A DNA stretch of 64,000 bases from Mycobacterium malmoense (GTDB lineage Bacteria; Actinomycetota; Actinomycetes; Mycobacteriales; Mycobacteriaceae). The notes under the pieces are model-generated. The model saw only the letters and a list, made by a program, of their open reading frames with translations. It did not search any database and had not been told where the DNA came from. Of the stretch, positions 16,655 to 24,562 are shown one piece after another. The stretch is taken from contig NZ_CP080999.1 in assembly GCF_019645855.1 (NCBI RefSeq), positions 3,286,001 through 3,350,000 of the forward strand, read 5' to 3'. Made by a program: the position numbers and the translations under genes. Each line of letters opens with the position of its first letter. Position 1 is the first letter of the stretch.

Positions 16655-16728
16655 TGGGGCGGGCGGGGCTCGAACCCGCGACCAACGGATTATGAGTCCG
16701 CGGCTCTAACCAACTGAGCTACCGCCCC
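16655..16728 (-). tRNA. tRNA-Met (CAT anticodon)
   Basis: On the minus strand a complete cloverleaf folds: acceptor GGGGCGG (5' end at 16728) pairs with CCGCCCC, D arm GCTC/GAGC, anticodon stem GCGGA/TCCGT with loop CTCATAA (anticodon CAT), T arm GCGGG/CCCGC with loop TTCGAGC, and discriminator A. CCA is not encoded. The sequence does not look like an initiator tRNA (standard first base pair), so elongator Met is preferred; lysidine-modified Ile-CAT cannot be excluded. Its 3' half is repeated at 15165-15195. Confidence 0.93.
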
Positions 16729-16782
16729 GATGTGGCGCGGCACCCATGGTGCCACGACGCCGCAACGAAGCATATGCCGCCG

Positions 16783-17613
16783 TCAGCTGAACACCGTCTG
16801 ACCGTCGGCGTCGAGCAGGTACCGCTCGATGCCGTGCTCAACCCGTGGGGCGTCGGCCCCGAGCGATACGGCGATCTTGTTGCTGGCATTGCGCATGACG
16901 TCGAAGGTGAGCTCCACTGCCTCGGCCTCCGAGAACCGGGAGCGCACCTCGGCGGCAACGTCGGCGACGAGGTGCGCAGGGGTCCAAATTAACCCATCGG
17001 TATAGCGCAGCGCTGCTTTAGCGCGTGGGGTCAATGACTGCGAGTTCTCGTAGCGCTCGATGTCGCCGTACAGCGTCTCCGTGCCCCCGGCGTCGAGTGC
17101 GGTGCCCTCGCGCAGCGATTTGCACAGCCGGCAGTTGTGTTGCGCCGCGCCGCGGAGCCGGACCAGCTCGGAGGTGACCGGGTCCAGCGCACGCATCCGG
17201 GCCACCGCCGGCAGGAACTCGTTGAACACCATGTCCGACGGCTCGCTGACGTGGTCCCAGGCGATCGGCGCGTCCACCCAACCGAGATACTCCGAGCCGA
17301 CACCGAGCGCCTCCAGCCCGGCCCGCACCCGCGGCACGAAGTCGGCGATATACATCAGCACGACGACACCGAAAGTGCGGTCGCCCAACGACTTAAACAA
17401 CCGGGACCGCTGCTCGGCGGTGATCGCCGAGACGTCGACGCTGAACTGCTCGGCGAACTCGGCGACGACGGCCTCGGCCTCCGACGCGGGCTCGTCCACC
17501 TCGACGCAAGCGGGCAATGGCGGCAGCGACAGCGTCTGCGCGCACACCCGACGCACCAACCCGGTCAGACGACCGTCTCCGGGAGAGAAAGCCACCAGCT
17601 GATCCAGCATCAC
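16783..17613 (-). CDS. Carboxymuconolactone decarboxylase/AhpD-like protein (Rv2313c-like)
   Basis: 276 residues. The C-terminal half carries the AhpD/CMD core: an acidic residue before RLRGAAQHNCRLCKSLREG, with a CxxC pair (CRLC) on the family's active helix. The usual His before and after the cysteines are Asn and Arg, so classic AhpD peroxidase relay chemistry may be altered. Starts at ATG 17613 or the second Met at 17610. It begins four bases after the stop of the TldE-like gene, so it is the last gene of a tldD-tldE-ahpD-like transcript. In synteny it occupies the place of Rv2313c. A redox function is suggested by the CxxC, no more. Confidence 0.72.
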   Translation of the reverse strand: MMLDQLVAFSPGDGRLTGLVRRVCAQTLSLPPLPACVEVDEPASEAEAVVAEFAEQFSVDVSAITAEQRSRLFKSLGDRTFGVVVLMYIADFVPRVRAGLEALGVGSEYLGWVDAPIAWDHVSEPSDMVFNEFLPAVARMRALDPVTSELVRLRGAAQHNCRLCKSLREGTALDAGGTETLYGDIERYENSQSLTPRAKAALRYTDGLIWTPAHLVADVAAEVRSRFSEAEAVELTFDVMRNASNKIAVSLGADAPRVEHGIERYLLDADGQTVFS

Positions 17614-17617
17614 AGCA

Positions 17618-18991
17618 TTATTGCGCCTGGCTCACCGACGACATATGGAAATCCGGTATCCGCAGCGACGGCATCGCCGCGCGAGTGGCCCAGTCCCCCC
17701 ATTCTCGTGGCAGGGTCTTCTCGCTGGCGCCGGCCTCGGTGACCCGTCGCAGCAGGTCCAGCGGGCTCTCGTTGAACCGGAAGTTGTTGACTGCGGCGGT
17801 CACCTCGCCGTCTTCGACGAGGTAGACGCCGTCGCGGGTCAGCCCGGTGAGCAGCAGCGTGGTGGGCTCGACCTCGCGGATGTACCACAGCGTGGTCAGC
17901 AGCAGGCCGCGCTCGGTGGCCGCGATCATGTCCGCGAGTTCGGCCGACCCGCCGGTCATCACCAGGTTGTCGGCGGCCACGGAGACCGGGGCGTCGAACT
18001 TGGCGGCGGTGGCCCGCGGGTAGGCCAGCGCGTTGATCACCCCGTTGCGGATCCAGTCCACGTGCCTGATGTCCATCCCGTTGTCGAACACCGACGCCGT
18101 CTCCGACGAACTGCTCACCGCGACGAATGGCGTGCACGCCAGGCCCGGCGCCATCGGATCGGAGAACAGGCTCACCGGCAAGTCGGTGAGCCGCTCCCCC
18201 ACCCGGGTCCCACCGCCGGGCGCGGAAAACGCGGTGCGGCCCTCCTGGGCGCCGCGGCCGGCCATCGACCAGGCCAGGTAGATCATCATGTCGGCCACCG
18301 TCGACGGCGGCATGATCGTCTCGTAGCGACCAGCGGGCAGCTCGACGCTGCGCTCAGCCCAGCCGAGCCTCGTCGACAACTGCTCGAGCAGCGAATCCGT
18401 TGGCACATCGGCGAAATCGGCCGTGCCGACACCCGCCCAGGCGCTGGCGTCGCCGCGTTTGGCGTTGATCTCCACCGCGCCGGTGGGCTGCGTGAAACGC
18501 CGGCGCAGTCCGGTCGAGGACGCCAGAAACGTCGTCGAAACGCTATGGTGGGCAAAGCCATACAGCCGGTCGGTGCCCCGAAACGCCCGGCTCAACCAGT
18601 CGGCGACATCGGCGAACACCAAGGGACCGGTGCCGGGCACCGGCGCGTCCCAATCGGCGGGCACCCCGGTATCGACCAGCAGCGGCGCGGCATCGCCGGC
18701 CTCCGGCGCCGAGCGGGCCGCCTCCTGGGACGCCGCCACCAGCCCGGGAATGACCCGTGGGTCCACCTCAGCGGACACCACCGTGCCGACGCGTGCGCAA
18801 TCGCCTTGGCACACAAAGGAAATCACCGTGATGCTACGGCTGATCGAAACCCCGTTGGTGGTCATCGAATTGCCCGCCCAGCGCAGCGTCGCCTCGACCT
18901 TGTCGGTGACCAGCACCATGGTCTCGTCGGCGCCACCACGTTTGGCCGCCTCGTCCAAAACGATGTTGACGACGTGCTGCGCGGTGATCAT
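17618..18991 (-). CDS. pmbA: TldE/PmbA-family metalloprotease subunit (Rv2314c-like)
   Basis: 457 residues of the TldD/PmbA (U62) family. Start ATG 18991 lies inside the first 53-bp repeat unit between this gene and tldD. There is no HExxxH motif, as expected of the TldE/PmbA partner, which lacks the zinc ligands and forms a heterodimer with TldD. Typical segments include STGLRRRFTQPTG, an E-rich central region and C-terminal YLVEDGEVTAAVNNFRFNESPLDLL. The TldD/E protease unfolds and degrades peptides and matures some RiPPs and microcin B17 in E. coli. No RiPP precursor is seen nearby, so housekeeping proteolysis is more likely here. Confidence 0.85.
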   Translation of the reverse strand: MITAQHVVNIVLDEAAKRGGADETMVLVTDKVEATLRWAGNSMTTNGVSISRSITVISFVCQGDCARVGTVVSAEVDPRVIPGLVAASQEAARSAPEAGDAAPLLVDTGVPADWDAPVPGTGPLVFADVADWLSRAFRGTDRLYGFAHHSVSTTFLASSTGLRRRFTQPTGAVEINAKRGDASAWAGVGTADFADVPTDSLLEQLSTRLGWAERSVELPAGRYETIMPPSTVADMMIYLAWSMAGRGAQEGRTAFSAPGGGTRVGERLTDLPVSLFSDPMAPGLACTPFVAVSSSSETASVFDNGMDIRHVDWIRNGVINALAYPRATAAKFDAPVSVAADNLVMTGGSAELADMIAATERGLLLTTLWYIREVEPTTLLLTGLTRDGVYLVEDGEVTAAVNNFRFNESPLDLLRRVTEAGASEKTLPREWGDWATRAAMPSLRIPDFHMSSVSQAQ

Positions 18992-19100
18992 CGGCGCCGC
19001 TCCTCAGCATCACTTCGTTCTGCATCGTCACCGGCGCGGATCATCGGCGCCGCTCCTCAGCATCACTTCGTTCTGCATCGTCACCGGCGCGGATCATCGG
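18986..19100 (-). repeat. MIRU-type 53-bp tandem repeat, two copies plus a partial
   Basis: Units 18986-19038 and 19039-19091 are identical 53-base repeats, and the first 9-10 bases recur at 19092. On the minus strand the unit contains GACGATGCAGAACGAAGTGA and GAGGAGCGGCGCC, the signature of mycobacterial interspersed repetitive units. The tldD stop lies in the partial third unit and the pmbA ATG in the first, so the repeat supplies both the stop and the next gene's ribosome site (GAGGAG). Copy number is likely to vary among strains. Confidence 0.85.
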
Positions 19101-20611
19101 CCGCCCTCGGTAACCGTGTTGAGCACGTTGATATTCCGGAACAGCGCCGAAGGACAGCCGTGGCTCACCGGCGCGACCTGGCCGGGCTGGGCCTTGCCGC
19201 AGTTGAACGCGCCGCCCAGCCGCCAGGTCGACGGGCCGCCCACGGCTTCCATGGAATTCCAGAAATCGGTGGTGGTGGCCTGATAGGCGACATCGCGCAG
19301 CTGGCCGTCCAGCCGGCCGTCGCGGATGCGGAAGAACCGCTGGCCGGTGAACTGAAAGTTGTAGCGCTGCATGTCGATCGACCATGACTTGTCGCCGACG
19401 ATGTAGATGCCGTCCTCGACGCGGCCGATCAGGTCGGCGGTGCTGATCTCCTCGGGGGCGGGCTGCAGCGACACGTTGGCCATCCGCTGGATCGGCACGT
19501 GATGCGGCGAGTCGGCATACGAGCACCCGTTGGAGCGCGGCTGCCCAAGCCGCGGCGCGAACACCCGGTCCAGCTGGTAGCCGACGAAGATCCCGTCGCG
19601 CACCAGATCCCAGCTTTGCGCGGCCACTCCCTCGTCGTCGTAACCGATGCTGGCCAAACCGAATTCGACCGTGCGGTCGGCCGTCACGTTCATCACCGGC
19701 GAACCGTAGCGCATGGTGCCGAGTTTGTCCGGGGTGGCGAACGACGTTCCGGCATAGGCGGCCTCGTAGCCGATCGCACGGTCGTATTCGGTTGCGTGGC
19801 CGACGGATTCGTGAATAGTCAGCCACAGGTTGGTCGGGTCGATCACCAGGTCCTTGCGGCCCGGAGTCACGGTGGGCGCCTTGACCTTCTCGGCCAGCAG
19901 CGCCGGGAGCCGCGCGAGCTCGTCGGTCCAGTTCCACACGTCGTCGCCGGCCAGCGCCTCCCAGCCCCGGCCCATCGGCGGAGCGAGCGTGCGCATCGAG
20001 TCGAAACCGCCCGACTCGGCGTCGACGGTCACCGCCTCCAGCGCCGGCAACACCCGCACCCGCTGCTGGGTGATCGAGGATCCGTAGGTGTCGGCGTAGA
20101 ACGTCTGTTCCTTGACGGCCGTCAGGCCGGCCGACACGTGGTCGATGCCGCCGGCGTCCAGCAGCCGCCCGGAGTACTCCTCCAGCACGGCGATCTTGTC
20201 GGGTGTGGGCACCCCGAACGGGTCGATCCGATAGTTCGACACCCAGGTGGCGTCGGTGTAGACGGGCTCTTCGGCCAGCTCGACGCGCTCGGTGTTCAGC
20301 AGCGCCAGCGTCCTGGCCACGTGCACGGCGCGGCGCGCGGTCTCGGCCGCGACCGCCGGCGCCAACTCCGCGTGCGAGGCGAATCCCCAGGTGCCGTCGA
20401 CGATCACGCGTACTGCCAGGCCGACCTCACGGCTGACGACCGCGGTCTCCAGCTCGCCGTCGCGCAACAGGATGATCTCCGTGCTGATGCGGTGAAGCCG
20501 CAGGTCCGCGTGGCTGGCCCCGGCCGCGGTGGCCGCCGACAACGCGGCTTCGGCAAGGTCGTGGCGCGGCAGGTCCACAAAGTCGGCATCGATCCCCCGG
20601 TTCGGTGTCAC
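19094..20611 (-). CDS. tldD: TldD-family zinc metalloprotease (Rv2315c-like)
   Basis: 505 residues. The active-site helix HESVGHATEYDR gives the HExxxH zinc motif that marks the catalytic TldD subunit. The C-terminal segment FNCGKAQPGQV then HGCPSALF supplies the third-ligand region. Other TldD landmarks are RDGELETAVVSREVGLAVRV at the N-terminus and GRVEDGIYIVGDKSW. It precedes pmbA in the same direction, the two being separated only by the 53-bp repeats, and it is divergent from uspA with 45 bases between. Works with the downstream partner as a TldD/TldE heterodimeric peptidase in the cytoplasm. Confidence 0.88.
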   Translation of the reverse strand: MTPNRGIDADFVDLPRHDLAEAALSAATAAGASHADLRLHRISTEIILLRDGELETAVVSREVGLAVRVIVDGTWGFASHAELAPAVAAETARRAVHVARTLALLNTERVELAEEPVYTDATWVSNYRIDPFGVPTPDKIAVLEEYSGRLLDAGGIDHVSAGLTAVKEQTFYADTYGSSITQQRVRVLPALEAVTVDAESGGFDSMRTLAPPMGRGWEALAGDDVWNWTDELARLPALLAEKVKAPTVTPGRKDLVIDPTNLWLTIHESVGHATEYDRAIGYEAAYAGTSFATPDKLGTMRYGSPVMNVTADRTVEFGLASIGYDDEGVAAQSWDLVRDGIFVGYQLDRVFAPRLGQPRSNGCSYADSPHHVPIQRMANVSLQPAPEEISTADLIGRVEDGIYIVGDKSWSIDMQRYNFQFTGQRFFRIRDGRLDGQLRDVAYQATTTDFWNSMEAVGGPSTWRLGGAFNCGKAQPGQVAPVSHGCPSALFRNINVLNTVTEGGR

Positions 20612-20656
20612 CCGTCCACCCTAGGTCCACTGTGACCGCCCGGCTTTAATACACCC

Positions 20657-21529
20657 ATGCACGACGCGCCCCGCCGATCGACCGCGCTGGGCTATGCGCT
20701 GCTGGCACCCAGCCTGTTCGGCGTGGTCGCCTTTTTGCTGCTGCCCATCCTCGTCGTGGTCTGGCTCAGCCTGTACCGGTGGGACCTGCTGGGCCCGCTG
20801 CACTATGTGGGCCTGGCCAACTGGCGGTCGGTGCTGGCCGACTCGGGGTTCGGCAACTCGCTGATTGTCACGGCCGCCTTCGTGGCGATCGTGGTCCCCG
20901 CGCAGACGGTGCTGGGGCTGCTGGCCGCATCGATGTTGGCCCGCCAGCTCCCCGCCACCGGCCTGTTTCGCACCCTGTACGTGCTGCCGTGGATCTGCGC
21001 GCCGCTGGCCATCGCGGTGCTGTGGCGCTGGATCCTGGCTCCGACCGACGGCGCCGTCAGCGCCGTGCTGGGACATAGCATCGGGTGGCTTTCCGATCCC
21101 AGCCTGGCGCTGCCGCTGGTTTCGGCCGTCGTCGTCTGGACCAACGTCGGCTACGTCTCGCTGTCGTTTCTGGCGGGCCTGCTGGCCATCCCCGACGATA
21201 TTCACGCCGCCGCGCGCACCGATGGCGCCACCGCCTGGCAGCGGTTCTGGCGCATCACCCTGCCCATGCTGCGGCCGACGATGTTCTTCGTTCTGGTGAC
21301 CGGGATCGTCAGCACGGCACAGGTTTTCGATACCGTCTACGCGCTGACCGGCGGCGGACCGGCCGGCAGCACCGATCTGGTGGCGCACCGCATCTACGCC
21401 GAGGCCTTCGGTTCGGCGGCGATCGGACGGGCCGCGGTCATGGCGGTCGTGCTGTTCGTCATCCTGATCGGCGTCACCGTCGTTCAGCATCTGTATTTCC
21501 GGCGGCGGATCAGTTATGACCTCACCTAG
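20657..21529 (+). CDS. uspA: Sugar ABC transporter permease UspA
   Basis: 290 residues with six predicted membrane helices, the length of M. tuberculosis UspA (Rv2316). The permease EAA loop, which docks the ATPase, is present: AAARTDGATAWQRFWRITLP. MalF-type subunit. The last 14 bases overlap the uspB start. UspABC imports amino-sugar or phosphorylated-sugar type substrates, probably released from cell-wall material; this comes from work on UspC. No ATPase gene is in the operon, so a shared MsiK/SugC-type ATPase elsewhere is needed. Confidence 0.92.
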   Translation: MHDAPRRSTALGYALLAPSLFGVVAFLLLPILVVVWLSLYRWDLLGPLHYVGLANWRSVLADSGFGNSLIVTAAFVAIVVPAQTVLGLLAASMLARQLPATGLFRTLYVLPWICAPLAIAVLWRWILAPTDGAVSAVLGHSIGWLSDPSLALPLVSAVVVWTNVGYVSLSFLAGLLAIPDDIHAAARTDGATAWQRFWRITLPMLRPTMFFVLVTGIVSTAQVFDTVYALTGGGPAGSTDLVAHRIYAEAFGSAAIGRAAVMAVVLFVILIGVTVVQHLYFRRRISYDLT

Positions 21530-22343
21530 CCGCCTCGGGGCCAACACCGCGATCTACGCCGGGCTGACGCTCGGGGCGCTGATCACGTTGGCGCCGTTCG
21601 GGCTTGGGCTACTGACGTCGTTCACGTCGGCGCACCAGTTCGTGACGGGTACGCCGCTGCAGTGGCCGCGGCCGCCCACGCTGGCCAACTATGCCGACCT
21701 GGGCGGCGCCGGGTTCGGCCGCGCGGCTGCGGTGACGGCGTTGATGACGGCGGTGATCCTGGTGGGCCAGCTGACCTTTTCGGTGCTGGCCGGATACGCG
21801 TTCGCGCGCTTGCGGTTTCCCGGACGCGATCCGCTGTTCTGGGTCTACATCGCGACGCTCATGGTGCCGGGCACGGTCACGGTGGTGCCAATGTATCTGA
21901 TGATGGCCCAGCTGGGTCTGCGCAACACGTTCTGGGCGCTGGTGCTGCCGTTCATGTTCGGCTCGCCATATGCGATTTTCCTGCTGCGCGAGCACTTTCG
22001 GATCATCCCGAACGACTTGATCAACGCCGCGCGCCTCGACGGCGCCAACACGTTGGACGTGATCGTGCACGTGGTGATCCCGTCCAGCCGCCCGGTCCTG
22101 GCCGCCTTGACGCTGATCACCGTGGTCTCGCAATGGAACAACTTCATGTGGCCGCTGGTGATCACCAGCGGCCACAAGTGGCGAGTGCTCACGGTGGCCA
22201 CGGCCGATCTGCAATCACGGTTCAACTCCCAGTGGACGTTGGTGATGGCGGCGACGACGGTCGCGATCGTGCCGCTGATCGCGCTGTTCGTGGTCTTCCA
22301 ACGCCACATCGTCGCGTCGATCGTGGTCTCGGGGCTGAAGTGA
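21516..22343 (+). CDS. uspB: Sugar ABC transporter permease UspB
   Basis: 275 residues, MalG-type partner of UspA, with six hydrophobic segments and the EAA loop NAARLDGANTLDVIVHVVIP. It begins inside the uspA end (ATG 21516) and its TGA overlaps the uspC GTG start (GTGA), so all three genes are translated in coupling. Equivalent to Rv2317. Confidence 0.92.
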   Translation: MTSPSRLGANTAIYAGLTLGALITLAPFGLGLLTSFTSAHQFVTGTPLQWPRPPTLANYADLGGAGFGRAAAVTALMTAVILVGQLTFSVLAGYAFARLRFPGRDPLFWVYIATLMVPGTVTVVPMYLMMAQLGLRNTFWALVLPFMFGSPYAIFLLREHFRIIPNDLINAARLDGANTLDVIVHVVIPSSRPVLAALTLITVVSQWNNFMWPLVITSGHKWRVLTVATADLQSRFNSQWTLVMAATTVAIVPLIALFVVFQRHIVASIVVSGLK

Positions 22344-23677
22344 CCCGGCCGCGCTTTTCCACGCTGGTCGCTGCAGCGCTGGCGCTCGTCACGGTGCTGT
22401 TGGCCACGGCCGCGGTGCTGTTGGACTACTCCGGCCAACCCCACGGTGGCAAGATCGTTGTGACCGTGCGTATCTGGGCCGACCAGATCGCCGCGGCATA
22501 TCGGCAATCGTTCGAGGCATTCACCCGCGCACATCCCGCTATCCAGGTGCACATCAACATGGTGGCCTACTCGACATACTTCAACACCCTGCGCACCGAC
22601 GTGGCCGGCGGCAGCGCCGACGACATCTTCTGGCTGTCCAACGCCTACCTTGCCGCCTATGCCGACAGCGGCCGGTTGCTGAACGTCGGCAAGACCCTGG
22701 GCCCGGACGCGGCCTCGGCGTGGGAGCCGGCGGTGGTGGACCAATTCACCCGCGGCGGCGTGGTGTGGGGGGTGCCGCAACTGACCGACGCCGGCATCGC
22801 CGTGTTCTACAACGCCGACCTGCTCGCGGCGGCGGGCATTGATCCCTCCCAGCTGAACGGCCTGCGGTGGAACCCCGACGGCGGCGACACGTTGCGTCCG
22901 CTGCTGGCTCGGTTGACCGTCGATGCTGACGGAAACACCGCGGGCACACCACGTTTCGATGCCGGACGGGTACGCCAATGGGGATACAACGCGGCCAACG
23001 ACCCCCAGGGGATCTACCTCAACTACATCGGCTCGGCCGGCGGGGTGTTCCAGCGCGGCGACGAGTTCGCGTTCGACAATCCCGCGGCGGTGCGAGCATT
23101 CCGCTATCTGGTTGGTTTGATCAACGACGACCACGTCACGCCGCCGGCCGCGGACACCAACGACAACGGCGACTTCTCCCGCAACCAGTTCCTGGCCGGC
23201 AGGATGGCGCTCTTCCAGTCCGGCACCTACGACCTGGCGCCGGTGGCCCGCGATGCCCGCTTCCACTGGGGTGTGGCGATGATGCCCGCGGGCCCGGTGG
23301 GTCGGGTGAGCGTCACCAATGGCATTGCCGCGGCGGGTAATTCGGCGACAAAACACCCGGACGCGGTGCGTCAGGTCTTGGCCTGGATGGGCAGCAGGGA
23401 GGGCAACGCCTACCTGGGCCGCCAGGGTGCGGCCATCCCCGCGGTGCTCTCGGCTCAGCCGGTCTACTTCGACTACTGGGCCGCCAGGGGCGTCGACGTC
23501 ACACCCTTCTTCTCGGTGCTGAACGGCCCGCGCATTCCGGCTCCGGGCGGCGTCGGTTTCGCCGCTGGGTACACGGCCCTGCAAAGCTACTTCGACGAAA
23601 TGTTCCTGGGCCGAGGCGATGTCGCGGCGACCCTGAAGCGGGCTCAGGCGGCCGCCAACGCCGCCGCGCAGCGCTGA
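22340..23677 (+). CDS. uspC: Sugar-binding protein UspC of the UspABC importer
   Basis: 445 residues from GTG 22340, which overlaps the uspB stop. A longer open frame exists upstream but lies wholly inside uspB in another frame. The N-terminus is a hydrophobic signal or anchor (LVAAALALVTVLLATAAVLL) without a lipobox Cys, as in M. tuberculosis UspC (Rv2318), so it is membrane-tethered rather than a lipoprotein. The body is a family 1 solute-binding protein: YSTYFNTLRTDVAGGSADD, GVPQLTDAGIAVFYN, GRMALFQSGTYDL. UspC of M. tuberculosis binds amino sugars. It delivers substrate to UspA/UspB. Confidence 0.92.
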   Translation: MTRPRFSTLVAAALALVTVLLATAAVLLDYSGQPHGGKIVVTVRIWADQIAAAYRQSFEAFTRAHPAIQVHINMVAYSTYFNTLRTDVAGGSADDIFWLSNAYLAAYADSGRLLNVGKTLGPDAASAWEPAVVDQFTRGGVVWGVPQLTDAGIAVFYNADLLAAAGIDPSQLNGLRWNPDGGDTLRPLLARLTVDADGNTAGTPRFDAGRVRQWGYNAANDPQGIYLNYIGSAGGVFQRGDEFAFDNPAAVRAFRYLVGLINDDHVTPPAADTNDNGDFSRNQFLAGRMALFQSGTYDLAPVARDARFHWGVAMMPAGPVGRVSVTNGIAAAGNSATKHPDAVRQVLAWMGSREGNAYLGRQGAAIPAVLSAQPVYFDYWAARGVDVTPFFSVLNGPRIPAPGGVGFAAGYTALQSYFDEMFLGRGDVAATLKRAQAAANAAAQR

Positions 23678-23683
23678 TCGACG

Positions 23684-24562
23684 CTAGCCGGGTAGCACCA
23701 GCACCGGCACCGGACTCTCGCTGAGGATCTTGGCGCTGCGCGATCCGAGGAATACCCTGCTGACGTCGCCGCGCGGTCGGGTGCCCAAAGCCAGGATCTC
23801 ACCGTCCTGCCAATCCGTCTTGTCAAGCGCCTCTTTCCAGCTACGGCCGGTAACCACTTCCAGGACAACGTCTTCACCGACTATCCCGTCGGTCTTCAGA
23901 TTTTCCAAGGCTTCTCGCGCTTGCGACGCCCAGGCCCGCAGTACCTCATCCTCGACGTCGAGCCCCACCTGCGGCGGATACATCGTCTTGCCCCGGACCG
24001 CGAAGGTAATCACCCGCATCGGCAGCCCGAATCGGGCGGCGGTCTCCGAACACCGCCTCACCACGTCGATCGAGTCCGGGGTAGCCGAGTAGGCGCAGGT
24101 GAGCCGTGTCAGTTTGCCTGTGTGCGAATGATATTCGCGGGGGCTGATGGCCACCGGCACGGGCGACGCGTGCAGCAGCCCGTCGGCCGTCGTACCGATC
24201 ACCACCAGCCCGGGACCACCGCTGGGCAATGACCCCAACACCAGGACGTCGGCGCCGGCCTCCTCGACCACCTCGATCAATCCACCGGGCACCGAGTGGT
24301 GGGCGCGATGGAGGTAGGTGACCTCGACCCCGTCGACCAAATCGTGCAGAAACCGCGCGGCCTCGGCCGCCGAGTCCGCGGCGAGATGGTCCGCCCAGTC
24401 CTCGTACTCGGCGTCGACACGGGCGAACGACGGTGTCAGCCACGGCTTGGGCACGATCGTCGCCACCGTGAGCGACGTGCCGAGCGTCCGCGCGACGCGT
24501 ACCGCCAGGTGCAACCCCGTCAGGCCGACGTTGCCGGCCCGGTAGCCGACGACGACGGTCAC
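23684..24562 (-). CDS. Tandem-domain universal stress protein (Rv2319c-like)
   Basis: 292 residues comprising two Usp domains. The first ends with the nucleotide-binding type stretch LGSLPSGGPGLVVIGTTADG, the second with LGTRPRGDVSRVFLGSRSAK, each followed by SPVPV. The second matches the G-x2-G-x9-G(S/T) ATP-binding pattern better than the first. Its start overlaps the rocE stop by four bases, so it is co-transcribed with the amino-acid permease; paired Usp and permease genes are common and may allow ATP-sensing control of transport. Confidence 0.88.
   Translation of the reverse strand: MTVVVGYRAGNVGLTGLHLAVRVARTLGTSLTVATIVPKPWLTPSFARVDAEYEDWADHLAADSAAEAARFLHDLVDGVEVTYLHRAHHSVPGGLIEVVEEAGADVLVLGSLPSGGPGLVVIGTTADGLLHASPVPVAISPREYHSHTGKLTRLTCAYSATPDSIDVVRRCSETAARFGLPMRVITFAVRGKTMYPPQVGLDVEDEVLRAWASQAREALENLKTDGIVGEDVVLEVVTGRSWKEALDKTDWQDGEILALGTRPRGDVSRVFLGSRSAKILSESPVPVLVLPG

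Noticed and set aside
18986..19100. CRISPR-like repeat
   Set aside because: Units are directly tandem with no spacers and overlap gene ends; they match the MIRU pattern. No CRISPR array or cas gene elsewhere.
21662..22339. N-terminal extension of uspC running through uspB
   Set aside because: Out of frame with uspB, which is clearly coding there; GTG 22340 gives the normal UspC length and a coupled start.
21845..23584. 579-codon minus-strand frame opposite uspB/uspC
   Set aside because: Antisense shadow; uspABC are unambiguous.
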